NCBI GenBank assembly: GCA_029557895.1
Contig: JAKQHT010000002.1
Location: 1-64,000 of the forward strand
Source of the DNA: Bacteroidota bacterium
GTDB taxonomy: Bacteria > Bacteroidota > Bacteroidia > Flavobacteriales > Flavobacteriaceae
Direction of reading: 5' to 3'
DNA: 64,000 nucleotides
The notes under the pieces were generated by a model. It searched no databases. It saw only the letters and a program-made list of their open reading frames with translations, and was not told the origin of the DNA. This document shows positions 16,959-24,942 of this stretch, piece by piece; position 1 is the first letter of the stretch, and every line of letters starts with the position of its first letter. A program made the translations under genes and the position numbers.

Positions 16959-18665
16959 ATGAGGAACTTATTATTGGCGTTTACAGCCATAGTTTTTGGG
17001 ATAGTTATGATGCAATCCCAATCCATAGAAAAAACTTGGCAGGCAGAAACCGTCAAAACCCTTGAAGGCTCCAGTCGTTTTAATGTAAACAATACGGACA
17101 CGCTCCAATTGAGCAATGGGGAATTTTCCTTTTACCTCAACGCAGCGGACAGTGTTGCCAGAACTGGAAATTATTTGGTACAGAACAACCTCTTTGTGCT
17201 TTTTTATGATAACCCAACCAATAAAGTTGAACGCTTTATAATAAGTGATCTTACCGATTCTACCTTGGTGTTTGCTGATAAAGAGTTGACATATACTTTT
17301 AGATCGTATGACCAAAAAGTAGAAGCAGAGACACCGATACCTATGGATGCCATTGTGCCGAGCCAAGGGTTTTCGATGGGAAGTTTGGCTAGGGGCGCGA
17401 TAGGGATGGTCGTATTATTGTTGCTGTCCTATTTATTGAGTTCCAACCGGCGCGCCATCAACTGGAAGACCATTGGATTTGGGCTTGCCGCCCAAGTGTT
17501 ATTGGCCATTGGCGTCTTGAAAGTGCCATTTGTGCAAGCCGTGTTTGAGACAGTCGGTAAAATGTTTGTCAAAGTTTTGGAATTTACCCAAGCTGGAAGC
17601 GCGTTCCTTCTGGGCGGAATGATGGATGTCAATAGTTTTGGGTTCATTTTTCTGTTTCAGGTTTTGCCTACCATTATTTTCTTTTCTGCATTGACTTCGT
17701 TACTTTTCTATTTGGGCGTTATACAAAAAGTCGTTTCGGCAATGGCATGGGTGCTTACAAAATTGTTGGGTATTTCCGGAGCAGAAAGTTTGAGTGTTGC
17801 CGGGAACATATTTTTGGGGCAAACAGAAGCACCATTGATGATAAAGGCCTACCTTGAAAAAATGACCAAATCGGAAATTTTATTAGTAATGATTGGCGGC
17901 ATGGCTACCGTTGCTGGAGGTGTTTTGGCTGCTTATATCGGATTTTTGGGAGGTGAGGATGAAGCCTTGAAACTGTTTTATGCCAAACATTTGCTAACGG
18001 CTTCCGTGATGGCTGCTCCCGGAGCGATAGTCATTTCAAAAATGTTGTACCCGCAGCAGCAAGCCATAGACTCAAACATACAGGTCACGCAAGAGAACAT
18101 TGGTTCCAATATATTGGATGCTATTGCAAACGGAACTACCGAAGGACTGAAATTAGCAGCCAATGTCGGGGCGATGCTTTTGGTGTTTATCGCATTCATA
18201 GCCATGATCAATTATGGATTCGGAAAAATAGGGAGTTTTACTGGGTTGAATACTTGGATCGCTGCCCATACACCATACGCGGCGTTGTCATTAGAGTTTG
18301 TTCTTGGTTATATTTTTTCGCCATTGATGTGGTTGATAGGTGTTGCCAAAGAAGATATGGCGCTTATGGGGCAATTGCTCGGTGTCAAATTGGCAGCAAG
18401 CGAATTTGTGGGCTACATCCAATTGGCAGAGCTCAAAAATATTGCCAATGTTACGCATTTGAAGTTTGAAAAATCCATTATAATGGCTACTTATATGCTC
18501 TGTGGTTTTGCAAATTTTGCCTCTATTGGTATCCAGATAGGCGGTATAGGGTCTTTGGCGCCAGGGCAACGTAAAACCCTATCCGAGTTTGGCATCAAAG
18601 CCCTGATAGGAGGTACAGTTGCATCGCTATTGTCAGCTACAATTGCCGGGATGATTATTGGATAG
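16959..18665 (+). CDS. CNT-family nucleoside transporter with extra N-terminal domain
   Basis: 568 aa. Residues from about 150 to the end form the concentrative nucleoside transporter (NupC-type), an inner-membrane ion-coupled permease, with motifs GQTEAPLMIKAYL, GGMATVAGGVLAAY and a terminal gate region. The first 130 residues are unusual for NupC. They comprise a signal-peptide-like start (LAFTAIVFGIVMMQSQS) and a beta-rich extracytoplasmic domain resembling lipocalin-like folds (TLQLSNGEFSFYLN, ARTGNYLVQNN). This extension may bind ligand or partners at the periplasmic face; that is inference. Follows the nuclease gene by 21 nt. Confidence 0.88.
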   Translation: MRNLLLAFTAIVFGIVMMQSQSIEKTWQAETVKTLEGSSRFNVNNTDTLQLSNGEFSFYLNAADSVARTGNYLVQNNLFVLFYDNPTNKVERFIISDLTDSTLVFADKELTYTFRSYDQKVEAETPIPMDAIVPSQGFSMGSLARGAIGMVVLLLLSYLLSSNRRAINWKTIGFGLAAQVLLAIGVLKVPFVQAVFETVGKMFVKVLEFTQAGSAFLLGGMMDVNSFGFIFLFQVLPTIIFFSALTSLLFYLGVIQKVVSAMAWVLTKLLGISGAESLSVAGNIFLGQTEAPLMIKAYLEKMTKSEILLVMIGGMATVAGGVLAAYIGFLGGEDEALKLFYAKHLLTASVMAAPGAIVISKMLYPQQQAIDSNIQVTQENIGSNILDAIANGTTEGLKLAANVGAMLLVFIAFIAMINYGFGKIGSFTGLNTWIAAHTPYAALSLEFVLGYIFSPLMWLIGVAKEDMALMGQLLGVKLAASEFVGYIQLAELKNIANVTHLKFEKSIIMATYMLCGFANFASIGIQIGGIGSLAPGQRKTLSEFGIKALIGGTVASLLSATIAGMIIG

Positions 18666-18750
18666 TACGATTTCTTCAAATTTGTCTAATGTCTGTCCGG
18701 TAACGGTCTTGCAAGATATTTTGTAAAAGTTAATAACTTTTGATATAAAT

Positions 18751-18785
18751 AAAGGGCGAAATTTATTCGATTTCGCCCTTTTTTC
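18751..18785 (+). terminator. Terminator after nucleoside transporter
   Basis: AAAGGGCGAAAT (18751-18762) pairs perfectly with ATTTCGCCCTTT (18770-18781), followed by a T run. Confidence 0.92.
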
Positions 18786-18850
18786 TATTTTTATTTTTTG
18801 AAAAAATAAGTTTAATTAAATGAGATTCCCGCTTTTTTTGGGAAGAAAAC

Positions 18851-19675
18851 ATGAAACAATACCACGACCTTGTAAAGCATGTATTGGAGAACGGTCACCA
18901 AAAGGGCGATCGTACCGGTACCGGTACAAAAAGCGTATTCGGCTATCAGATGCGTTTTGATTTGAGTGAAGGCTTTCCTATGGTTACTACCAAAAAATTG
19001 CACCTTAAGTCTATTGTGTATGAACTGTTATGGTTTTTGAAGGGCGATACCAATATCAACTACCTGACCGAAAACGGTGTCCGTATCTGGAACGAGTGGG
19101 CCGATGAAAACGGCGATTTGGGCCCTGTTTATGGCCACCAATGGCGCAACTGGAACAGCGACGGCATCGATCAGATAAAGGAAGTCATCGAAACCCTTAA
19201 GCAAAATCCAAACAGTCGCCGCATGCTGGTGTCTGCTTGGAATCCGTCGGTATTGCCCGATACTTCAAAATCATTTGAAGAGAATGTGGCCAACGGAAAG
19301 GCGGCCTTGCCTCCTTGCCATGCCTTTTTCCAGTTTTATGTAGCTGAAGGCAAACTATCGTGCCAACTCTATCAGCGTAGTGCCGATATTTTTCTCGGTG
19401 TGCCTTTCAACATTGCGTCGTATGCCTTATTGACCATGATGATGTCGCAGGTTTGTGGTTATGAGGTGGGCGAGTTTATCCACACCTTTGGCGATGCCCA
19501 CATTTATAACAACCACATGGAGCAGTTGGAATTGCAGTTGTCACGAACGCCAAGACCGTTACCGAAAATGGTGCTCAACCCAGAGATTAGGAACATTTTC
19601 GATTTTAAATTTGAAGATTTTACCTTGGTCGAATACGATCCGTACCCGCATATCAAAGGTGCAGTGGCGGTATAA
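18851..19675 (+). CDS. thyA: Thymidylate synthase
   Basis: Makes dTMP from dUMP with methylene-tetrahydrofolate. 274 aa. The catalytic Cys156 lies in [12 protein letters not shown]. The phosphate-binding Arg is in [19 protein letters not shown], and the folate/dUMP-binding segment is [21 protein letters not shown] short insertion ([15 protein letters not shown], about 137-151) precedes the active site. Because the reaction turns folate to dihydrofolate, the dihydrofolate reductase gene 1.3 kb downstream is a functional partner. Confidence 0.96.
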   Translation: MKQYHDLVKHVLENGHQKGDRTGTGTKSVFGYQMRFDLSEGFPMVTTKKLHLKSIVYELLWFLKGDTNINYLTENGVRIWNEWADENGDLGPVYGHQWRNWNSDGIDQIKEVIETLKQNPNSRRMLVSAWNPSVLPDTSKSFEENVANGKAALPPCHAFFQFYVAEGKLSCQLYQRSADIFLGVPFNIASYALLTMMMSQVCGYEVGEFIHTFGDAHIYNNHMEQLELQLSRTPRPLPKMVLNPEIRNIFDFKFEDFTLVEYDPYPHIKGAVAV

Positions 19676-19678
19676 AAG

Positions 19679-19818
19679 AGGCTGTCCCATGGCATTTTGA
19701 GTGCAGTGGGCGATGTCGAGAAATCTTTATGAATAATATAAAAGGATAACCTTGATCACAAAAGATTCCGCAACGTTTCTGCCGCAAAAGATACTTTTAG
19801 AATGACGTGAGACAGCCT
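19679..19818. repeat. Inverted-repeat-bounded intergenic element (copy 2)
   Basis: AGGCTGTCCCA (19679-19689) and TGAGACAGCCT (19808-19818) are inverted repeats with one mismatch, bounding 140 nt just after thyA. Inner segments AAATCTTT and AAAGATT are also inverted. It shares the GAGACAGC end with the element at 13.1 kb. It contains no ORF, and may act as a terminator or be a small non-autonomous element. Confidence 0.6.
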
Positions 19819-19840
19819 TTTGGCTGTTTGGTTATTGGGT

Positions 19841-20137
19841 TTAGACGTTCAATACGCCGTTTTCTGTACCAAATTCGTTCCATTTGTATGAATCGGCCTG
19901 TTCATCGTTCACGAAAGTGCCATCCACCAAATATCTGAATTCGTAAGAATTGTCTTTTTCCAAATCAACGGTTCCCCTAAAGTTTCCATTTTTCATTTTC
20001 TTAAGCTCAAGGGCTTTTTTCTCGTTCCATTCGTTGAAGGTGCCAACAACTTTCACTTTTTTAGCTTCTTCGGCAGGTACCGAAAAAGTCACTTTGCATA
20101 TTGGCTTGCTCTTCAAGTATTGTTTTGTGATTGCCAT
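19841..20137 (-). CDS. Small CBM48/isoamylase early-set (AMPK glycogen-binding-like) domain protein
   Basis: 98 aa consisting only of an E-set/CBM48-type beta-sandwich. The hallmark VKVVGTFNEWN (about 28-38) is followed by LKKMKNGNFRGTV and YEFRYLVDGTF. Such domains bind alpha-glucans in branching enzymes and AMPK, but free-standing copies in Bacteroidota have no assigned role. No signal peptide. Convergent with thyA. Confidence 0.88.
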   Translation of the reverse strand: MAITKQYLKSKPICKVTFSVPAEEAKKVKVVGTFNEWNEKKALELKKMKNGNFRGTVDLEKDNSYEFRYLVDGTFVNDEQADSYKWNEFGTENGVLNV

Positions 20138-20162
20138 AATTCAAAAGGTGTTAAATTTTCGG

Positions 20163-20192
20163 CAAAATTATAAAACATTCTTTGATCCACAA
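20163..20192 (-). promoter_or_regulatory. Promoter of the CBM48-like gene
   Basis: Minus-strand TTG (20190-20192) and TAATTTTG (20163-20170) are 19 nt apart, close to the Bacteroidota consensus and 26 nt before the ATG. Confidence 0.55.
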
Positions 20193-20600
20193 GCAATTGG
20201 ATGTCTGCGGGACGATAATTGCCATTTTCTTAATTCTGGGACACAGATTGTTTAAAATTCTAAAAAAAACCAACATACGTTTAAGGTATTCACAAGAATA
20301 AAAACAATTATTTGAACTTGATTTTCAATCATTTCATATCTAAAACGTTTGCGATTTGCATGCTGCTCCCCGAAGTCGGCGCATTACCTGTTTCTGGCAA
20401 TAAAGGTTGGGCTCCAAATCTTATGATGGTTGGTGTTGAATTGGTTCTTTGTGCGCTATCTTAAAAAGGAAAATAACCCTATTTTATAGATCAGACCGAA
20501 TAACTCAATTTCGCAATTCTCAATTTACATATTCAACCAAGTTTTTGCCGTGTATCAAATAAAAAATTAGTTTAACTTTACACTCAAATACCCGCAAGAT
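20193..20600. other. Non-coding gap, about 400 nt
   Basis: No supported gene, RNA or strong hairpin was found. A 34-codon ATG reading frame near 20358-20462 has no recognisable features. A -7-like TAACTTTA at 20573-20580 could serve the 2TM gene, but the nearest TTTG (20544-20547) is 25 nt away, longer than usual. Confidence 0.4.
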
Positions 20601-21017
20601 ATGTTCGGAACAAAGAAACCCACGCCCCAGATAGATAAAGAGCAACTTGAACTGATAGAGAGTGCCCAAAAACGTGTGCGGCAAAAAAAAAGACTCTACC
20701 AGCACTTTATCCTTTTTTTGATTGGCGCCGTTTTTTTGATTATCCTCAATGTGGCCATTGGAGTAGGAGAAGGCGTCACATTGTTTCAAAGACCCTGGTT
20801 TGTATATGCCATCCTTGCTTGGCTTTTTCTGTTCGTATATCATTTCTTCAATGTTTTTATTACCCATCGATTTATGGGAAAAGACTGGGAGCAGAAGCAA
20901 TTGGACAAGTTGGTGGCCAAGCAGAAAGCCCGAATTGCAGAGCTTGAAACAACGGTTCGGTCGCAAAATCCGATTGAAGAAGAGCAACTCTCTGACGAGA
21001 AAAAAAAAATCCAATAA
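20601..21017 (+). CDS. 2TM domain-containing membrane protein
   Basis: 138 aa. The 2TM domain has a basic N-terminal helix (SAQKRVRQKKRLYQHF), two membrane helices (about 36-57 and 66-86, with a short VGEGVTLFQRPW loop) and then FNVFITHRFMGKDWEQKQ. A charged coiled tail follows. The same module occurs in Bacteroidota sensors and as free proteins; function is unknown. The frame ends within a 10-A run (21000-21009), and the next frame encodes dihydrofolate reductase overlapping by one base. A -1 shift on the A run would fuse the two into one protein. Confidence 0.85.
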   Translation: MFGTKKPTPQIDKEQLELIESAQKRVRQKKRLYQHFILFLIGAVFLIILNVAIGVGEGVTLFQRPWFVYAILAWLFLFVYHFFNVFITHRFMGKDWEQKQLDKLVAKQKARIAELETTVRSQNPIEEEQLSDEKKKIQ

Positions 21018-21508
21018 TTAACGGGCTAACACTTATTGTCGCTGCCGGTGAGAACGACGCCATTGGCAAGAACGGTGCGCTGATATGGCATTTGAGCGAC
21101 GACCTCAAACGTTTTAAAGCCCTTACTTCGGGACATTGCATCATCATGGGGCGGAAAACTTTTGAGAGCTTCCCCAAGCCGTTGCCTAACAGAAAGCACA
21201 TTGTCATTACCCGCCAACAGGAATTTGTGGTACCCGAAGGTGTCGTGGTGGTTAACAATCTCGAGGCTGCATTTTTTGAAGCAAAGGACGACCCGAGGCC
21301 TTTTGTGATTGGTGGCGGCGAAATCTACAAACAAGCGATGCCTTTTGCAGAAACCATTGAGCTTACCCGTGTGCATGAATCCTTTGATGGCGATGCTTTT
21401 TTTCCAAAAATTGATCCCGCCATCTGGAAAATATCACAAAACGATTACCATCCCAAAGACGAGGCGCATCCATATACATTTTCGTTTTTGAGGTATGTGA
21501 GGAAGTGA
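21017..21508 (+). CDS. folA: Dihydrofolate reductase, start codon non-canonical
   Basis: Reduces dihydrofolate to tetrahydrofolate. About 163 aa, with the expected N-terminus LTLIVAAGENDAIGKNG, the active-site WHLSDDLKRFK (catalytic Asp), GRKTFESFPKPLPNRKHIV and GGGEIYKQ. No ATG, GTG or TTG exists upstream of the conserved N-terminus in this frame. The only candidates are ATT at 21017, overlapping the 2TM stop TAA by one base, or ATA at 21014. The first TTG (21092) would cut off the first strand and the active-site Trp. Either AUU reinitiation or -1 frameshifting from the 2TM gene is implied, or an error in the A10 homopolymer. Confidence 0.9.
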   Translation: MNGLTLIVAAGENDAIGKNGALIWHLSDDLKRFKALTSGHCIIMGRKTFESFPKPLPNRKHIVITRQQEFVVPEGVVVVNNLEAAFFEAKDDPRPFVIGGGEIYKQAMPFAETIELTRVHESFDGDAFFPKIDPAIWKISQNDYHPKDEAHPYTFSFLRYVRK

Positions 21509-21707
21509 GGTTTTGATTTTTCAGAGATTATTTGTGTATATTGGTGGATGTTTGGACAATGCCATTGATGTCCGATAAAAAATGGTATCGCCCCTAACGC
21601 ATGTTAAGTTTTTGCTGAACCATTTACTTTTGATGAAATATGATTATCAGCTGATTATATCTATAAGTCAACAACGAATATAACTTTTTAAACCCCAATA
21701 ATTTCGC

Positions 21708-21715
21708 TATCTTTA
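21708..21715 (+). promoter_or_regulatory. Candidate -7 box of dipeptidase gene
   Basis: TATCTTTA differs from TAnnTTTG in the last base and lies about 38 nt before the ATG at 21753. Confidence 0.3.
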
Positions 21716-21752
21716 GACAACAGTGGCTTCCAACAACAAAATCCGAAAACTC

Positions 21753-22946
21753 ATGAAATATTTAGCAATAGCACTATTAACTTTGGTATCCTGTAAAAAC
21801 CCTATGGAAAACAAGCCCGAACCCAAAACCGTAGAAGAAATCCATCGTCAGGCTATATTTGTGGACACTCATAACGATATTTTGCTACATACAATGCTAA
21901 AAGGATATTTGATAGACGACGACCTGTCGGGCAAAACCCAGAGCGATTTGGACAGGATGCAACAGGGTGGCTTGGACGTGCAGTTTTTTTCGGTATGGAG
22001 TGATGGAGAGCAAATAAACCCATATGAATTTGCCAATAAAGAAATAGACAGTTTGGATGCCGTCATTAGGAGAAACCCAGACAAAATCGTCAAGGTTGCA
22101 AACTCTGAAGAATTGCTAAATGCCGTAAACCAGAACAAATTGGCAGCTTTAATAGGTGTGGAAGGTGGGCACCACATTGAAGATGACCTCAACAAAATTG
22201 AAGCGCTGTACAAACGGGGGGTGCGTTACATCTCGCTCACTTGGAACAATTCCACACAATGGGCAACAAGTGCAGCCGATGAAACTAAAGAAAATGGTGC
22301 GACCAATTCAGAAGGAAAAAAAGGCCTTACCGAATTTGGAAAACAAATTGTACAAAAAATGAACCAACTGGGTGTCATTGTTGATGTTTCACATGCTGGA
22401 GAACAAACCTTTTGGGATGTGGTTGCCAGTACCAAAAAGCCGATCATTGCGTCTCACAGCTCTGTTTACAGCATCTGTCCGCATCCGAGAAATCTAAAAG
22501 ACGACCAGATAAAAGCCATTGCCAAAAACGGCGGCGTTGTGCAGATCAATTTCAATTCCGGATTTATAGACCCGACCGTTGCAAAAAGAGAGGCTGCATT
22601 TGTCGAAAAATACCAGCATGAAATAGATTCCCTCGAACTTTCGGGTCTAAACCCGCACCAGGCAGAGGAAACAATCTATACAAAATACCATCAAGAGGCA
22701 GAAACGTTAAAAGCCGATTTTGAACTTCTTATTGACCATATTGAATATATCATAAAACTTGTAGGGGTCGATTATGTTGGCATAGGCTCCGATTTTGACG
22801 GTATTTTTTTACCGCCAAAACGACTTGACGACGTCACTAAATATCCTTTGATCACAAAGGCATTGGTCGAAAGAGGCTACGATGAAATCGAAATTTCAAA
22901 AATTCTTGGCGGAAATATGTTAAGGGTTTTAAAAGCAAATGAATAA
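21753..22946 (+). CDS. Membrane dipeptidase (M19 family), lipoprotein
   Basis: 397 aa. A lipoprotein signal MKYLAIALLTLVSC places it on the outside of a membrane. It is an M19/renal dipeptidase zinc enzyme. The metal site starts VDTHNDILLHTM (His-x-Asp). The bridging Glu is in GVEGGHHIEDDLN, later His ligands are in VIVDVSHAGEQTFWD and ASHSSV, and the Asp of GIGSDFDGI closes the site. These enzymes cleave dipeptides, often with D-residues. A GTG 30 nt upstream is in frame, but the lipobox sets the ATG at 21753. Confidence 0.92.
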   Translation: MKYLAIALLTLVSCKNPMENKPEPKTVEEIHRQAIFVDTHNDILLHTMLKGYLIDDDLSGKTQSDLDRMQQGGLDVQFFSVWSDGEQINPYEFANKEIDSLDAVIRRNPDKIVKVANSEELLNAVNQNKLAALIGVEGGHHIEDDLNKIEALYKRGVRYISLTWNNSTQWATSAADETKENGATNSEGKKGLTEFGKQIVQKMNQLGVIVDVSHAGEQTFWDVVASTKKPIIASHSSVYSICPHPRNLKDDQIKAIAKNGGVVQINFNSGFIDPTVAKREAAFVEKYQHEIDSLELSGLNPHQAEETIYTKYHQEAETLKADFELLIDHIEYIIKLVGVDYVGIGSDFDGIFLPPKRLDDVTKYPLITKALVERGYDEIEISKILGGNMLRVLKANE

Positions 22947-23120
22947 TAAACCAATAGGTGTTCATGGCGCCCGAAACGTATCAAAGAATATTGGCAAGGA
23001 GTTTCGTAATATAGCAGGAGATGTTGCGTGCCATGCGTGCAACTGGCTGCTAAATCAACATACTGATGATATTTCCGTTTCTGCCATTGCTGCAAAATGC
23101 ATATCCCATAAAAATTTCCC

Positions 23121-23128
23121 TAATTTTG
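23121..23128 (+). promoter_or_regulatory. -7 box almost touching the flavoprotein start codon
   Basis: TAATTTTG matches TAnnTTTG exactly, and the ATG follows 4 nt later (23133). Transcription would begin at or next to the start codon, giving a leaderless mRNA. No -33 TTTG is seen at normal spacing. Confidence 0.4.
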
Positions 23129-23132
23129 CCAC

Positions 23133-24689
23133 ATGGTAAAAGACATTCAGCTACGCACTACATTGCATGAAGAAAGCCGTGGCGGTATATTGGTTCAAAA
23201 ATCGGCAGAATATCTGGGTATAAATCCCGATACCATTACGGGCGTAAAAGTCTTGCGCAAATCCATTGATTCCCGCAAAGCAACCATATATATCAATTAT
23301 AAAGTCACGGTGTTTGTCAACGAACCCATGCCAGAAGACACTGCTTACATTTTTGATTATAAAGATGTTTCAAATGCCAAACCCGTCCATATCGTTGGCT
23401 TTGGTCCCGCAGGAATGTACGCCGCCCTTCGCTGTATCGAACTCGGTTTTAAGCCTATTGTTCTTGAGCGGGGCAAAAACGTTCAGGACAGAAGACGCGA
23501 TTTGAGAGCCATTAATCAGGAGCATTATGTGAATGAAGATTCCAATTACTGTTTTGGCGAGGGCGGTGCCGGCACTTATAGCGATGGCAAACTCTACACC
23601 CGAAGTTTAAAGCGAGGCGATGTGCGCCGCATCTTTGAAAACCTCGTGTACCACGGTGCTACCAGCCAGATTTTGGTGGATGCACATCCGCACATCGGAA
23701 CCAATAAATTGCCAAAAGTCGTTCAAAATATCCGTGAAACCATTTTAAAATACGGCGGCGAAATCCATTTTGAAACCCGCGTTACCGATTTTACCATCAA
23801 CAACAACCGTATCATTGCCATACATTTGCAGAACGGCAAGGAACTACCGGTACAACGTGTTATTCTGGCAACAGGACATTCCGCCCGCGATATTTTTTAT
23901 CTGCTACACAACAAAAACATCCAACTGCAAGCCAAATCGTTTGCCATGGGCGTACGTGTAGAACATCCGCAATATATTATTGACAGCATTCAGTACCATT
24001 GTTCCGGCGAACGTCACGAACTATTGCCGGCAGCATCGTACAGCCTGGTGCAACAAGTTAACCAACGCGGCGTGTATTCGTTTTGCATGTGCCCAGGTGG
24101 GTTTATCGTGCCAGCCGCAACCGCAAACGGTGAAGTGGTCGTCAATGGTATGTCGCCATCCAAGCGCAACAATACGTTTGCCAACTCGGGGATTGTCGTC
24201 GAGATCAATGCAGACAAAGACTTGTACAAATACGAACATTTTGGTCCGTTCAAAGGTTTGGAGTACCAAAAAGATTTGGAAAAACTCGCCTTTACGTCTG
24301 GAGGACGAAGCCAAGCGGCACCAGCACAACGACTTACTGATTTTGTAGAAGGAAGGCTTTCGCCAACCCTCAACGGGTGTTCATATCAACCTGGGTTAAA
24401 ATCCGCACCATTGCACTCTTTGTTGCCAAAACAAATTGGCAGCCGTTTGCGTAGTGGACTTAAAGCCTTCGGCCAAAAAATGCACGGCTATTACACCCAC
24501 GAAGCCAACGTAGTAGGTGTCGAATCACGCACCTCCTCGCCGGTCAACATCCCGAGGAACGAGCAATTGGAACATCCGCAAATCAAAGGATTGTTCCCTT
24601 GCGGCGAAGGTGGTGGTTATGCAGGCGGCATCGTTTCGGCGGCAATGGACGGAGAGCGTTGTGCCGAAGCGGCGGTAGTAGGCTTGTAA
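23133..24689 (+). CDS. NAD(P)/FAD-dependent oxidoreductase (COG2509-type)
   Basis: 518 aa. After an N-terminal domain (about 1-85) the dinucleotide fold HIVGFGPAGMYAALRCIELG binds FAD. A second conserved part is CFGEGGAGTYSDGKLYTR, and the C-terminal GLFPCGEGGGYAGGIVSAAMDG completes the flavin site. This conserved flavoprotein family is annotated as uncharacterised FAD-dependent dehydrogenase; its substrate is unknown. Monocistronic by position. Confidence 0.88.
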   Translation: MVKDIQLRTTLHEESRGGILVQKSAEYLGINPDTITGVKVLRKSIDSRKATIYINYKVTVFVNEPMPEDTAYIFDYKDVSNAKPVHIVGFGPAGMYAALRCIELGFKPIVLERGKNVQDRRRDLRAINQEHYVNEDSNYCFGEGGAGTYSDGKLYTRSLKRGDVRRIFENLVYHGATSQILVDAHPHIGTNKLPKVVQNIRETILKYGGEIHFETRVTDFTINNNRIIAIHLQNGKELPVQRVILATGHSARDIFYLLHNKNIQLQAKSFAMGVRVEHPQYIIDSIQYHCSGERHELLPAASYSLVQQVNQRGVYSFCMCPGGFIVPAATANGEVVVNGMSPSKRNNTFANSGIVVEINADKDLYKYEHFGPFKGLEYQKDLEKLAFTSGGRSQAAPAQRLTDFVEGRLSPTLNGCSYQPGLKSAPLHSLLPKQIGSRLRSGLKAFGQKMHGYYTHEANVVGVESRTSSPVNIPRNEQLEHPQIKGLFPCGEGGGYAGGIVSAAMDGERCAEAAVVGL

Positions 24690-24711
24690 TCATTGATTTA
24701 AATATTTTTTT

Positions 24712-24820
24712 GGGCGTTTCTTTCCTCCGTAAACTCCGGAAAGCCGGGCTATTCGTTACAAATCCTCGCGCCTGCGTCGCTCCGGGTTTTCCACTTCTAT
24801 CCCTAACGCGGGTTTCGGTT
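24712..24820. repeat. Possible dispersed intergenic element
   Basis: A relatively G/C-rich stretch unlike the flanking A/T-rich spacer. It contains GGGCTATTCG, CCTCGCGCC and CACTTCTATCCCTAACGCGG. I recall similar non-coding blocks scattered between genes in other flavobacteria, but there is only one copy here. No ORF. Confidence 0.35.
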
Positions 24821-24889
24821 GCTTTTTGGAAATACAGCCAATTTTCCAAATTTTGAAAAATTAATTTTCTACCCTAGTGGTTCTGTACC

Positions 24890-24922
24890 TTTGCAGGCAT
24901 TTAAATTTTATCCTTATTTTTG
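24890..24922 (+). promoter_or_regulatory. Promoter of fabD-lspA
   Basis: TTTG (24890-24893) and TATTTTTG (24915-24922), spaced 21 nt, match the consensus. The inferred start of transcription is about 14 nt before the fabD ATG. A second box, TACCTTTG, overlaps the -33 at 24886-24893. Confidence 0.6.
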
Positions 24923-24942
24923 CACTTCAAATTTATTACTTG

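Noticed and set aside
20358-20462. 34-codon ATG frame in the gap before the 2TM gene
   Set aside because: No coupling, promoter or family feature, and translation shows no recognisable protein character.
20520-21014. 164-codon minus-strand ORF opposite the 2TM gene
   Set aside because: It is the complement of a confident membrane-protein gene with no family features of its own.
22939-23139. 66-codon plus-strand ORF between the dipeptidase and the flavoprotein
   Set aside because: It starts inside the dipeptidase stop region and overlaps the next gene in another frame. No signal peptide, domain or coupling supports it.
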